Shown in pieces: positions 51,703 through 61,690 of a DNA stretch of 64,000 nt. Both the position numbers and the translations under genes were made by a program. Source of the stretch: Tenuifilum sp040752515 (GTDB taxonomy: Bacteria > Bacteroidota > Bacteroidia > Bacteroidales > Tenuifilaceae); the NCBI GenBank assembly GCA_040752515.1, contig JBFMGQ010000002.1, positions 124,001-188,000 of the forward strand. Reading direction: 5' to 3'. How positions within the stretch are numbered: the first letter of the stretch is position 1; each line of letters begins with the position of its first letter. The notes beneath the pieces were generated by a model. It was not told the DNA's origin. It did not search any database and saw only the letters and a program-made list of their open reading frames with translations.

Positions 51703-54663
51703 TTAGAATGTGAAACCAAGTCCTAACATGAAAGTGCGAGGTCTTGGATAGAAACTATAGTCAACGCCACCGTTTACTTCAGGATCAATTCCTTTGTACT
51801 TGGTGAAGGTCAAAGCGTTTTGAACGGTAAAGCTTACGCGGAGGTTAACCTTGTTGAGGATATTATTGAAGTTGTATCCTGCGGTGATGTGGTCAACTTT
51901 GAGGAACGAACCATTTTCAACGAAGTAATCGCTGGTAAACTGGCGTTTTACAAAGCGGGTATCGCTTAGCTGTGTGGTGAAGTTCTTCCAGTATCCAATT
52001 TGATACATTTGGTCGTACGATGCACCGGCAGCTATACCATTGTAAACGTAGTTACCTATGCTAGCGCGGCTCGAAGTTGAAATATCGAAATTCTTATAGC
52101 TGAAACGGATGTTGAATCCCATTAGGTAATCGGGGTTAGGATTATGGTAGATGTACTTATCGGCATTATCGCCATTTACCACACCGCCTTCACCCGATAG
52201 GTCAACATATAGCCCCTCAATTGGGTTGCCATTAGCGTCGTAAACCTGTTTGTTAACAAAGAATGAGTATGCTGGTTCACCTACACGGGTAACCTGCTTT
52301 TGACCGGTAAAGGCATCACCGTAAAGAATACCGATGAAGTTAGGATCGTCGGACATCAATAGCTTGGTAATCTTATTCCTGTTGTAGGTTAGGTTGAATC
52401 CCAGGGTTAAATTCATATCCTTGGTTGATACCGGGACAACGTTCAACGCTACTTCAAAACCTTTGTTTTCGAGGCTACCTACGTTGGTTAAAAGTACGTT
52501 TGAGAAGTTGCTTCCGCTTGGGATGTTAACAACGTTCAGAAGGTCTTTGGTTTCGCGTTTATACAAATCGAATGAACCATTGATTCTGTTGTTTAGGATA
52601 CCAAAGTCGATACCAACATTTTGGGTTGTTGTTTCTTCCCATTTGATGTCGGGGTCATAGGCGTTTGGTCTCAAAGTAGGACGGAATTCGCCATCGATTG
52701 GATAGTACGAACCTTCAGATGAAGCAATATATCTTGCTTGTGCTGGATAATCGTTGAAAATATCCTGCTGACCGGTAACACCCCAGCTTAAACGGAATTT
52801 AAGGTCAGAGATCAGATCAACATTTTTCAGGAATGATTCTTCCTTGATTTTCCAAGCAAAAGCTGCCGATGGGAATAAACCCCAGCGATTGCCTTCGGCA
52901 AAACGCGATGAACCATCGTAACGAACGGTTGCGGTGAGTAAGTACCTATCTAGAATTGAGTAGTTAACACGGCCAAAGAATGAAACAAGATAATTCTCAG
53001 TTATGTATGAACTCTTTTCTTCCCTATAGGGCCATGAAGGAGTAACAAGCTGGCTGCGGGTAAATGATTCGCCCTCTCTTTCAAAGTGCTGCCATGAATA
53101 ACCAGCAGTAGCGTCAAGTTTGCTGCTTAGGAATCCTAATTCAGTATTATAGTTTAGGTAGAAGTCCAACAGATTATTCTTGTTGGTGCTGTTGTAGTCG
53201 TTCAATCTTCCGAGGTACTGACCGCGAAGTGTATTGGGCGAATAGAAAGGTCTGTTGTTGTGTCCTTCGCCTTTATTATAATCAGTAGCCATATTTAAAT
53301 TGGCCTGCAACCCCTCAACAAAAGGAAGTTTGTAGTTAACCTGGAAGTTACCCATGAAACGAACAACATCCGATTTGTTATCTACATCCATTAGCTGCTG
53401 AACAGGGTTTGGAGTACCAAGGTTAGCGCCATAGTTTTCCCACTGATAGTAACCCTTTGAAAGTTCATTTCCGTCGTAAATGGGTTGAGTTGGGTCCATG
53501 TTCAATGCTGAACCAAGAGCACCTTCGTCGCCAAAATTATGCTTGGTCGACATACCCTTTGCATTAACCGTGATGTTGAGGGTGTTGTTAAGGAACGATG
53601 GATTCAAGGTTATCGAACCGGTTGCACGCTGCATATCGGTATTCTTCATAATACCACTCTGGTTGGTGTAACCGATTGTTGCCTGATAGGGTAAATACTT
53701 TGTTGAACCGCTAACTGCAATGCTGTGATCCTGTGAAAAAGCAGTTCTGAAAAGCTCTTTCTGCCAATTAGTGTTTTCAGAACCTAAAAGCAAAAGCTTG
53801 TCGGCACCGTAAAGATCACGTTTATCGTAAGCAATTTGTCTCAGCTCATCGCCCGAGTAAACATCGATGAATTTAATGGCACTCGAAAGAGATGTGTTAA
53901 CGTTGTACGAAACCCTGAAAGGTGAACCTTCCTTGGCTTTTTTAGTTGTAATGAGAATTACACCGTTTGAAGCCCTCGAACCATATATTGATGCCGAAGC
54001 AGCATCTTTCAGAATGGTTACCGTCTCGATATCGTTAGGGTTCAAGAACGAAAGCAGGTTGCTGCTTCCCGATACATTATTATTATCAATGGGAACCCCA
54101 TCAATAATAAGCAAAGGATCGTTTGATGCATTTAGCGATGATCCACCACGGATCCTGATGGTAGCGCCGCTACCTGGTGCACCACTGCTAGTAGTGATAA
54201 CAACGCCGGCGGCCTTACCAACAAGCAATTCTTGTGGTGAGGTTATGGCACCCTTGTTAAAATCCTTAGAGCTAACCGATGCCACCGAAGCGGTCAAATC
54301 GGTTTTTTTAACTGTACCATAGCCTATAACCACAACTTCGTCAATTACTTTTGTGGATACGGCTAATTCAACATCGATAATTGAACGCCCATTAATGGGG
54401 GCTTCAAATGTTTCGTACCCAACGAAACTGAAAACCAACACATCGTTATTCGATTGTGGTTTAATTGAATATTTACCAGCAAGATCGGTAGTTGTTCCTA
54501 TTGTTGTTCCTTTAACAAATACCGATACCCCTGGTAAGGGTTCTTTTGTTGCCGCATCGGTAACGGTTCCAGTTACCGTCAGGCCTTGTCCAAATGCTAA
54601 CCCTTGATAGATTAAAAGGGTCAACATGACAACCATAGATCTCAAAAAACTTTTGTTTTTCAT
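51703..54663 (-). CDS. susC: SusC/RagA-family TonB-dependent outer-membrane transporter
   Basis: 986 residues from the ATG at 54663; the frame is open to 54780 but a signal peptide starts here and the upstream part covers the operator region. Order: signal peptide, carboxypeptidase-like regulatory domain (about 30-110, VTGTVTDAATKEPLPGVSV), TonB box and plug (about 115-230, ASVASVSSKDF..., IRIRGGSSLNASNDPLLIIDGVP), 22-stranded barrel ending in LGLGFTF. Imports oligosaccharides with energy from TonB-ExbBD. First gene of the operon. Confidence 0.95.
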   Translation of the reverse strand: MKNKSFLRSMVVMLTLLIYQGLAFGQGLTVTGTVTDAATKEPLPGVSVFVKGTTIGTTTDLAGKYSIKPQSNNDVLVFSFVGYETFEAPINGRSIIDVELAVSTKVIDEVVVIGYGTVKKTDLTASVASVSSKDFNKGAITSPQELLVGKAAGVVITTSSGAPGSGATIRIRGGSSLNASNDPLLIIDGVPIDNNNVSGSSNLLSFLNPNDIETVTILKDAASASIYGSRASNGVILITTKKAKEGSPFRVSYNVNTSLSSAIKFIDVYSGDELRQIAYDKRDLYGADKLLLLGSENTNWQKELFRTAFSQDHSIAVSGSTKYLPYQATIGYTNQSGIMKNTDMQRATGSITLNPSFLNNTLNITVNAKGMSTKHNFGDEGALGSALNMDPTQPIYDGNELSKGYYQWENYGANLGTPNPVQQLMDVDNKSDVVRFMGNFQVNYKLPFVEGLQANLNMATDYNKGEGHNNRPFYSPNTLRGQYLGRLNDYNSTNKNNLLDFYLNYNTELGFLSSKLDATAGYSWQHFEREGESFTRSQLVTPSWPYREEKSSYITENYLVSFFGRVNYSILDRYLLTATVRYDGSSRFAEGNRWGLFPSAAFAWKIKEESFLKNVDLISDLKFRLSWGVTGQQDIFNDYPAQARYIASSEGSYYPIDGEFRPTLRPNAYDPDIKWEETTTQNVGIDFGILNNRINGSFDLYKRETKDLLNVVNIPSGSNFSNVLLTNVGSLENKGFEVALNVVPVSTKDMNLTLGFNLTYNRNKITKLLMSDDPNFIGILYGDAFTGQKQVTRVGEPAYSFFVNKQVYDANGNPIEGLYVDLSGEGGVVNGDNADKYIYHNPNPDYLMGFNIRFSYKNFDISTSSRASIGNYVYNGIAAGASYDQMYQIGYWKNFTTQLSDTRFVKRQFTSDYFVENGSFLKVDHITAGYNFNNILNKVNLRVSFTVQNALTFTKYKGIDPEVNGGVDYSFYPRPRTFMLGLGFTF

Positions 54664-54763
54664 ATAAATTATGTTTATGGTTAGGTTAAAATTTACCACC
54701 TGAAAGTTATTAAATGTTAACTCTAGATTAAGTGGATTTTTATGATTTTGAACAAAAAAAACA

Positions 54764-54787
54764 TGCAAACGATACCGCAAACGTTTG
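54764..54787. promoter_or_regulatory. Probable LacI-type operator in the lacI-susC intergenic region
   Basis: A perfect palindrome CAAACGTTTG (54778-54787) with the central CG typical of LacI-family operators, preceded by a TGCAAACG half-site (54764-54771). It lies upstream of susC and about 135 bases before the divergent regulator gene, so it could control both. Confidence 0.65.
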
Positions 54788-54845
54788 TATTTTGAGAAAA
54801 AAATATTACATTGGGCGAGCGACTTTCAAAGCTCATTTTTAGTAG

Positions 54846-54853
54846 TATATTTG
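54846..54853 (+). promoter_or_regulatory. Putative -7 box of the LacI-family gene
   Basis: TATATTTG matches TAnnTTTG exactly, about 69 bases before the ATG at 54922. A weak TTTC 18 bases upstream may be the -33 element. Confidence 0.45.
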
Positions 54854-54921
54854 TTAAGTTGTAATTGATACTTTTGGGTTAAAAACAATTTTATAATCAA
54901 ATAGTTTTAAAGCATTTGCCA

Positions 54922-55938
54922 ATGAAATCGAGTCAGGTTACCATCAAGGACATTGCCCGCGAGTTGGGTATCAGCCCTTCAACCGTTTCACGTGCCCTAA
55001 AGGATCATCCGGACATCAGCCAGGAAACCAAAAGGCTGGTTAACGAGTTGGCTGCCAAGTACAACTACAAACCTAACATTATTGCCCTTAGCCTTAGGAA
55101 TCAACGTAGCAATGTGATAGGTGTAATTATTCCTGAAATTGTTCATTACTTCTTTTCTTCCGTTATTAGCGGTATCGAAGAGGTGGCCAATGAGCATGGG
55201 TACAGCGTGATGATTAGCCAATCCGCTGAGGATTATAGCCGTGAGGTGGCTGCTTGTGAAACTTTTCTGAATGGCATAATTGATGGGCTTTTGGTTTCGG
55301 TTTCAAAGGAAACCTCTAACTACGATCATTTCCACAAGTTCGAGGAGGAGGGTATTCCTATTGTATTTTTCGACAGGGCTGTTGATGAAATACAGACCGA
55401 CAAGGTTATTATTGATGATTTTGATGGTGCTTACCAAGCCACTGAACACCTTATTGTTCAGGGCCGCCGGAAGATTGTTCATTTTGCTGGGCCGCAAAAC
55501 CGTTTAATCGGTCAAAATCGCCTCAACGGCTACCTGAAAGCCATGCGCGATAATGGTGTGGTTATCGATGAGAGGCTTATTATTCACTGCGATACTTTCC
55601 AATCGGCTTTGGTTGAGACCCAAAAGTTAATTGAGAGTGGGCTTAAGTTCGACTCTATCTTCACTGTTAACGATTTCACTGCAGCAGGCGCTATGAAAGT
55701 CCTTCTGCGTAATGGTTATAAAGTTCCCTCAGATGTTGCCGTTGTAGGCTTTGGCGACGATCAAACATCGCTAATGGTAGAGCCTACGCTCACTACTGTT
55801 AACCAACCTGGCTTTGAAATGGGCAAAAAGGCAATGGAACAGCTTATTCGCAGAATTACACAGTCAAAGCCCGAACCTCCTGTTACCGAAATTTTAAAAA
55901 CCCAACTCATTGTGAGGGAGTCATCAAGGGTTAAATAA
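54922..55938 (+). CDS. LacI-family transcriptional regulator of the sus-like locus
   Basis: 338 residues from the ATG at 54922 (a TTG at 54916 is in frame). The DNA-binding head is canonical: VTIKDIARELGISPSTVSRAL, then a hinge helix (PNIIALSLRNQRSN), and a periplasmic-binding-type ligand domain (VIGVIIPEIVHYFFSSVISGIE, IIDGLLVSV, FDSIFTVNDFTAAGAM, VAVVGFGDD). It likely represses or activates the divergent susC operon in response to maltodextrin-type sugars; the ligand is an inference from gene neighbours. Confidence 0.9.
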   Translation: MKSSQVTIKDIARELGISPSTVSRALKDHPDISQETKRLVNELAAKYNYKPNIIALSLRNQRSNVIGVIIPEIVHYFFSSVISGIEEVANEHGYSVMISQSAEDYSREVAACETFLNGIIDGLLVSVSKETSNYDHFHKFEEEGIPIVFFDRAVDEIQTDKVIIDDFDGAYQATEHLIVQGRRKIVHFAGPQNRLIGQNRLNGYLKAMRDNGVVIDERLIIHCDTFQSALVETQKLIESGLKFDSIFTVNDFTAAGAMKVLLRNGYKVPSDVAVVGFGDDQTSLMVEPTLTTVNQPGFEMGKKAMEQLIRRITQSKPEPPVTEILKTQLIVRESSRVK

Positions 55939-55962
55939 AGCAAGCTTATCTCATTGTAAATA

Positions 55963-55989
55963 ATACCCCTTAATGGGGTATTTTTTTTT
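55963..55989 (+). terminator. Rho-independent terminator after the LacI-family gene
   Basis: ATACCCC / GGGGTAT, a 7-bp stem with a 5-nt loop, followed by nine T. Confidence 0.85.
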
Positions 55990-56056
55990 GCAGCACATTT
56001 AAACCATCCTTATCAATTACACTCATATAAATAAAAATAATTTGGGACAATTTGCT

Positions 56057-58492
56057 ATGAAAAGGTGTATTTTGGTTTTTTTTATCGTTTTTAGCTTGGT
56101 AAATGTTGCTTTGAGTGTTAGAAATAAAGATTCATTAAGGATTACGCGGGAACTTTATGCATTTAGGGTAACAGAACCACTGGACATTGACGGTAAAATT
56201 GATGAAAAAGCTTGGAAAAGTGCTGATACTGCTACCGATTTCATTATTTATGAGCCATTCAATGGACTAAAGGCATCGCAGTCCACTCAGGTAAAGGTGC
56301 TATATGATGATTTTGCAATATACATTGGTGCTCGACTCTTTGATTCATCACCCGATAGTATATTCCATGAGCTTGGACAACGCGATAACAGCGATAGGCT
56401 CCGATCCGATGCTTTTAGTGTTTTTATAAGTACATATAACGATGGAGTAAACTTTTTGCAGTTTACTGTCTCGGCATCGGGTGTTCAAACCGATATTAAG
56501 CTTACTTCGGGCAAAACCGATAGGAATTGGAACGCTGTTTGGGAAAGCGCAGTGAGCATCGACAGTTTGGGTTGGATTGTGGAAATGAAAATACCATACA
56601 GCGCCCTTAGATTCTCCAATACCGATATTCAGGTTTGGGGGATAAATTTTTCGAGGCTCATAAAACGTAGGAACGAGTTAAGTACCTGGAACTTTGTCGA
56701 CGTATCGAGGTCAGGTTTTATTGCCCAATCGGGTGTCCTTAAAGGGATCTCGGGAATAAAACCACCATTGCGTTTGTCTTTTTTACCATATCTTTCCGGT
56801 TATATTGACCAATATCCCGGTTTAAAGGGGTTAGATACACGTATTTCGGGCGGTATGGATTTAAAGCTGGGCTTAGCCCAAAGTTTTACCCTTGATGTTA
56901 CCCTGATTCCCGATTTCGGTCAGGTTCGCTCCGACGATAAGGTGTTAAATCTTACCCCTTTTGAGGTAAAGTATGATGAAGCCCGACAATTTTTCACCGA
57001 GGGAACCGAACTATTCGGGAAGGCAGGAATATTTTACTCCCGACGAATAGGTGGGATGCCTGTTAATTACTACACGGTTTACGATTCCCTCAAAACCAAT
57101 GAGATCGTCGAAAAAAATCCTCAGGAAACCAAATTAATTAATGCCACTAAACTATCTGGGCGGTTTTCCAATGGCTTAGGTGTTGGGCTTTTCAATGCTA
57201 TGACCCAAAATACCTATGCCGATGTTGTTGATACAATAACAGGTCAACAACATAAACTCCTTACGCAGGGCTTCACCAATTATAATATTATGGTACTTGA
57301 CCAAAATTTACCAAACAATTCGTACTTAAGCATAATAAACACTAATGTATACAGGCCTAACGAAAAATTTACAGGAAATGTAACCGCCACGGAGTTTAAC
57401 CTGAAAAATAAGAAGCAGACCTTTGGAATAAGTGGAATTGGAGCCTTGAGTCAACGTGTTTTAGATTCTGCTCAGCGAGGGTTTAAGTCGAGTGTAACTA
57501 TCTCTAAAATAAGTGGGAACCTTCAGGGATTCCTATGGACAAACATTGAGAGCAAGCACTACAACCCTAACGATATGGGTTTTTTACGAAGCCCCAATGA
57601 GTTCTCATCGGGTTTCACCCTGGCGTATAAGGTATTTGAACCATTTTGGAAACTATTAAACATGGAGGCTAGTTTAGAGTTCTCGAATAGCCGTTTATAC
57701 GCCCCTCGGAGCTTTCAAAACCAAGATATCGAATTCCAAATGAAATTTACAGATATAAACAATTTTACAGGGAGTTTAGGAGCATCGTACAACCCCCGAT
57801 ATGGCTATGACTACTACGAGCCACGGGTTGAGGGACGCAAGTTGCTTACTCCCCATGTTTTATGGCTATATTGGTGGGGTTCGCCCGACTATCGGAAAAC
57901 CGTAGCTTTGGATCATAGATTCTCATTTTGGTTTGCCGATATGTATCACCAGAAAGGGTATATGTACAGCCTTAGTCCCCGAATCAGGTTTTCCGATAGG
58001 CTAATCACTATTTACAGCTGGGCATACCAATCGGAACAGAATAATATTGGATATTACGATTACGATGGCTCTAATATTTTTTTTGGTAGCCGCAAACTGG
58101 TTACCATAACCAATACCTTTAACATTCAGTATGCCTTTACGGCAAAAGCGTTTTTAAGTATCAGGGCAAGGCACTACGTAAGACACTACAAGTACAACCA
58201 GTTTTTTACCCTAAACAGCAATGGAACCCTAACCCAAACCGATTTGATTTCGAGCGCAAATAACAGGAATTTCAACCTTTTCAACATAGATCTTTTTTAC
58301 CAGTGGCATTTTGCACCCGGTAGTGAGTTGGTTCTAGCATGGAAAAATCAGGTTGAGGAGCTACTCGATACCCCTCGGAGCAACTACTTAAACAATATTG
58401 AGGGTATATGGAATAGTCCACAGTACAATAGCTTGTCTGTTAAGATTTTATACTATATAGATTACCAGATGATCCGAAAATTCAAATCGTGA
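56057..58492 (+). CDS. DUF5916 protein with N-terminal CBM9-like domain, outer-membrane barrel-like
   Basis: 811 residues from the ATG at 56057 (a TTG at 56042 is in frame). Signal peptide (about 1-20), then a carbohydrate-binding family 9-like module (about 33-215: DGKIDEKAWKSADTATDF, VLYDDFAIYIGARLFD, WIVEMKIPYSALRF), then the DUF5916 beta-rich region (SFTLDVTLIPDFGQVRSDDKVLNLTPFEVKYDE...RQFFTEG), and strand-like sequence to the C-terminus. Function unknown; the family is widespread in Bacteroidota and likely in the outer membrane. Confidence 0.8.
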   Translation: MKRCILVFFIVFSLVNVALSVRNKDSLRITRELYAFRVTEPLDIDGKIDEKAWKSADTATDFIIYEPFNGLKASQSTQVKVLYDDFAIYIGARLFDSSPDSIFHELGQRDNSDRLRSDAFSVFISTYNDGVNFLQFTVSASGVQTDIKLTSGKTDRNWNAVWESAVSIDSLGWIVEMKIPYSALRFSNTDIQVWGINFSRLIKRRNELSTWNFVDVSRSGFIAQSGVLKGISGIKPPLRLSFLPYLSGYIDQYPGLKGLDTRISGGMDLKLGLAQSFTLDVTLIPDFGQVRSDDKVLNLTPFEVKYDEARQFFTEGTELFGKAGIFYSRRIGGMPVNYYTVYDSLKTNEIVEKNPQETKLINATKLSGRFSNGLGVGLFNAMTQNTYADVVDTITGQQHKLLTQGFTNYNIMVLDQNLPNNSYLSIINTNVYRPNEKFTGNVTATEFNLKNKKQTFGISGIGALSQRVLDSAQRGFKSSVTISKISGNLQGFLWTNIESKHYNPNDMGFLRSPNEFSSGFTLAYKVFEPFWKLLNMEASLEFSNSRLYAPRSFQNQDIEFQMKFTDINNFTGSLGASYNPRYGYDYYEPRVEGRKLLTPHVLWLYWWGSPDYRKTVALDHRFSFWFADMYHQKGYMYSLSPRIRFSDRLITIYSWAYQSEQNNIGYYDYDGSNIFFGSRKLVTITNTFNIQYAFTAKAFLSIRARHYVRHYKYNQFFTLNSNGTLTQTDLISSANNRNFNLFNIDLFYQWHFAPGSELVLAWKNQVEELLDTPRSNYLNNIEGIWNSPQYNSLSVKILYYIDYQMIRKFKS

Positions 58493-58541
58493 TAGTAGCC
58501 TACTTGCAAAATAGTTAACTTTACCGAAAAAAATTGGTACT

Positions 58542-59582
58542 ATGTTTTCACGAGGATTTGCAAGCGATAACAATTCGGGTGTTCACCCCAATATTCTCCA
58601 TGCTATAAATGAAGTTAACCAAGGTCACACCATTGCCTATGGCGACGATCCAATTACCCAAAAAGCGATAGAGCGGTTTAAGCAGATTTTTGGATCCGAT
58701 ATCGAAGTGTTTTTTGTTTTTATCGGTTCTGCTGCTAATGTATTAGGACTTAAGGCAATTACTCAACCCCATAATGCAATAATTTGTGCCGAAACGGCTC
58801 ACATCAATGTTGATGAATGCGGCGCTCCGGAGAGGTTCACTGGCTGTAAATTGCTTACTGTTTCTACCCAAAACGGTAAATTAACTATTGATGGCATAAA
58901 AAAGCATATGCATGGCTTTGGCTTTCAGCATCACTCTCAGCCTAAGGTAGTTTCAATCTCACAGGTTAGCGAGCTGGGTACCGTTTACACTGTTGATGAG
59001 ATTAGAGCTCTTGCTGATTTTGCCCATTCCCATAACATGTTTTTACACATGGATGGTGCGCGCTTGGCAAATGCTGCTGTATCGCTTGGAAAAGGGTTTA
59101 AGGAATTTACCCGCGATGCCGGTGTTGATGTTCTATCGTTTGGTGGTACCAAAAACGGTATGATGTATGGCGAAGCCATAGTCTTTTTCAACCGGCAATT
59201 GGCTTACGACTTTATGTATACCCGCAAGCAGGGTTTACAGCTCGCTTCAAAAATGCGATATATCTCAGCTCAGTTCCTTGCTTACCTTGAGGATGGCCAA
59301 TGGGATTCAACCGCTCGTCATGCTAATGCAATGGCTCAACTTTTAGCAAAGCGGGTCTCTGACATAAACGGCGTTACAATAACGCAACCGGTTCAGGCAA
59401 ATGCTGTATTTGCCATAATTCCTAAAGAACTGATTCAACCCCTTCAGAATGAATATTTCTTCTATGTATGGGACGAGGATCGTTCAGAGGTTCGGTGGAT
59501 GACCTCATGGGACACCACGGAAGAGGACATTGACCGATTCTGCAGCCTTCTCGAAACGCTTATCCGAACTGTAAAGCGATAG
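58542..59582 (+). CDS. ltaE: Low-specificity L-threonine aldolase
   Basis: 346 residues. PLP fold-type I features: start with DNNSGVHPNIL, AHINVDECGAPE (near 87), LHMDGARLANAA (near 166) and the PLP Lys in FGGTKNG (near 207). It splits L-threonine and related beta-hydroxy amino acids to glycine and an aldehyde, in the cytoplasm. Starts 49 bases after DUF5916. Confidence 0.9.
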   Translation: MFSRGFASDNNSGVHPNILHAINEVNQGHTIAYGDDPITQKAIERFKQIFGSDIEVFFVFIGSAANVLGLKAITQPHNAIICAETAHINVDECGAPERFTGCKLLTVSTQNGKLTIDGIKKHMHGFGFQHHSQPKVVSISQVSELGTVYTVDEIRALADFAHSHNMFLHMDGARLANAAVSLGKGFKEFTRDAGVDVLSFGGTKNGMMYGEAIVFFNRQLAYDFMYTRKQGLQLASKMRYISAQFLAYLEDGQWDSTARHANAMAQLLAKRVSDINGVTITQPVQANAVFAIIPKELIQPLQNEYFFYVWDEDRSEVRWMTSWDTTEEDIDRFCSLLETLIRTVKR

Positions 59583-59666
59583 TAACGTCTAGGGGCATTT
59601 AGTATACAGAAGAGAATGGGGTTTGGGGTTTGGTGTTTAGTGTAAAGTGTTTGGTAACTGCTAAAC

Positions 59667-59699
59667 CTGCGTTGTCAGCGTTCCGTTTCAATTTACGAA
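59667..59699. repeat. Dispersed intergenic repeat, inverted copy of 20985-21017
   Basis: 33 bp, 29 identical to the reverse complement of 20985-21017. It lies in the otherwise empty 59583-59765 gap. Confidence 0.65.
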
Positions 59700-59765
59700 C
59701 AGCGAAAAACTATCAACGAATATGTTTTTTTATATCTTCGCGGCGCATAGATTTTTATTATTGCA

Positions 59766-61088
59766 ATGGCAAAAAATGGCAAATCGATTCAATTACTCTC
59801 TACGATTTTCGCTACTTTGATAATTCTAGCATTGGGAATCTACTTGTTGAAAACTCATAAGAATATTTCGGTTCTTCCAATTGTCGAATCATCAAAGTAT
59901 GCAAAGATCGATTTACTGAGGGTAACCAACTCACTCACTAACGCCGATAAGTATTCGGCAATAAACCATCAGCTTGAGCAATTTGTAAATAAGTGGGATT
60001 TGGTTGGTGCATCGTTTTGCATTGCCCATAAGGGCAGAATAATTTATGCACATGGCTTTGGCATGGCTAATAAAGAGGAGGGGATTGCTATGCAACCCTA
60101 CCATATTATGCGTGTGGCAAGCGTTTCAAAACTTATTACGGCTACCGCTGTCATGAAACTTGTCGAAAAGGGTAAGCTAAGGCTCGACGACAAGGTTTTT
60201 GGACCCAATGGCATTCTTAATGACCCTAAGTTTTTGAGCTACAAGGATAAGAGGGTAGAGCAGATTACTATACATAATCTTTTAAACCATTCAGGAGGCT
60301 GGACACCCCGTTGGGGTGATCACCTTTTTATTAAGGATGTTATTGCACGCGACCTTGGTAAGGATTTACCCTTGGATTTAGACGATTACATAGTTTTTGC
60401 CCTTTCTAAACGCTTGCATTTTCAGCCCGGTACGCATAGCTCATATAGCAATATTGGGTTTGTGATACTGCAAAGGGTGATCGAAAAAGCATCGGGGAAG
60501 GACTATGAGAGTTTTGTAAAAGACGAGATATTTGAGCCCCTTAACATCTACGATGCTCATTTAGCCAATAACTGGGATAGCTTAAGGTACGACAATGAGG
60601 TTAGGTATTACGAGGTGCCTGAAGCCGAAAAGGTGGTAGCCTTTGATGGTTCAAAACAGGGCGTGCTGAAATCGAGGGGAGGAAACGATGTACGCGCTTT
60701 GGGTGCAGCCGGCGGCTGGGTAATTTCACCCATAAGCCTTACCCGATTTGTTATGGCAGTTGATGGTAGGAATGATTTTCCCGATATTCTGTCAAAGCAG
60801 TCGGTTGAGGCCATGAAGGAAACCTTTAATGGGAAGTTTCAACCACTAGGTTGGCGTTGGGTTAAGGACGATGGAACGCTGTGGCGTTCAGGTTCCATGG
60901 CAGGAACTTCTGCACTGGTAGTTTCCCGTCCCGATGGCTATACGCTTACCTTTATTTCTAATCAAAGCCATTGGAAAGGCGCCCGTTTCCCTTATGTAGT
61001 CGATAGATTTTTCCTGAGGATATTCGACAAGTATATTAAGGCTATTCCACACCAAAACTTATTGGGCGTGGAGAAAGGCAAATACTAG
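59766..61088 (+). CDS. Membrane-anchored serine hydrolase of the class C beta-lactamase/PBP4* family
   Basis: 440 residues. One N-terminal membrane helix (about 10-30), then a beta-lactamase-type domain: SxxK motif SVSK (near 119), the YxN motif as YSN in HSSYSNIGF (near 222), and a GxxGG-type stretch AAGGWVIS at about 318. The class includes esterases, D-aminopeptidases and cell-wall hydrolases; actual substrate not evident. Extracytoplasmic. Its last four bases overlap the end of the convergent Lon-domain gene. Confidence 0.82.
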   Translation: MAKNGKSIQLLSTIFATLIILALGIYLLKTHKNISVLPIVESSKYAKIDLLRVTNSLTNADKYSAINHQLEQFVNKWDLVGASFCIAHKGRIIYAHGFGMANKEEGIAMQPYHIMRVASVSKLITATAVMKLVEKGKLRLDDKVFGPNGILNDPKFLSYKDKRVEQITIHNLLNHSGGWTPRWGDHLFIKDVIARDLGKDLPLDLDDYIVFALSKRLHFQPGTHSSYSNIGFVILQRVIEKASGKDYESFVKDEIFEPLNIYDAHLANNWDSLRYDNEVRYYEVPEAEKVVAFDGSKQGVLKSRGGNDVRALGAAGGWVISPISLTRFVMAVDGRNDFPDILSKQSVEAMKETFNGKFQPLGWRWVKDDGTLWRSGSMAGTSALVVSRPDGYTLTFISNQSHWKGARFPYVVDRFFLRIFDKYIKAIPHQNLLGVEKGKY

Positions 61089-61687
61089 TTTAAGCTAAAA
61101 TTATTTTCCAGCAATTTTTCCTGCAGCTGTATCTGCTCAATAAACCTAAGCCTTTTAATTAGGTAGTTTACCATGTTTTGCTCATTGCGCAAGGCATAGA
61201 ATGTGTATTTTTCGTTGGAATCGAGTTGTATTGCTTTGGCAACATTCATAAGGTTTACAGAGTCCCCAATGATTAGTGACCCCATAACGGGATCGAGATT
61301 TAGGTTTAATTTTTTAACCAGTACTACCAGTTCGGGGTTAGTAGTGGTAAACTTATCATCGATATACTCAATTATTCCACCACCATAAAGCTTGTTGGGT
61401 AATTTTTCTTTGAAGTTCAATAGGTGAAAGTTTGAAATCGCTTTAATGAGTATAACCATTTCGCCTAAGCTGTTTTTGGCTACGATATTAACCAGTTCAA
61501 CTTCGCTACCGTAGTGTTTTATATCATTGTTGCTGACGTATGGTATCCCAAAGGTATCGCCTGTTTCACTGCATTCGTTAATGAGTTGCTTGTAACGGGG
61601 TTCAAAAATGCGTAAGGGAATTTCTTCGCCTGGCAGTAGAAACACCTGTAGCGGAAACATTGCCATGTATTTTGTGGTACTACCCAT
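61085..61687 (-). CDS. Stand-alone Lon substrate-binding (LAN/PUA-like) domain protein
   Basis: 200 residues. The N-terminal Lon domain is recognisable: MFPLQVFLLPGEEIPLRIFEPRYKQLINEC (near 10-40), then GTPYVSNN-like strands and a helical C-terminus. The AAA+ and protease domains of Lon are absent. Such proteins are frequent in bacteria and of unclear function, perhaps substrate recruitment. It begins 3 bases after the msrB stop, so the two are co-transcribed. Confidence 0.8.
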   Translation of the reverse strand: MGSTTKYMAMFPLQVFLLPGEEIPLRIFEPRYKQLINECSETGDTFGIPYVSNNDIKHYGSEVELVNIVAKNSLGEMVILIKAISNFHLLNFKEKLPNKLYGGGIIEYIDDKFTTTNPELVVLVKKLNLNLDPVMGSLIIGDSVNLMNVAKAIQLDSNEKYTFYALRNEQNMVNYLIKRLRFIEQIQLQEKLLENNFSLN

Positions 61688-61690
61688 TGA

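Noticed and set aside
54664..54780. N-terminal extension of SusC up to 54780
   Set aside because: It would place 39 residues before the signal peptide and cover the operator; the ATG at 54663 begins a normal signal peptide.
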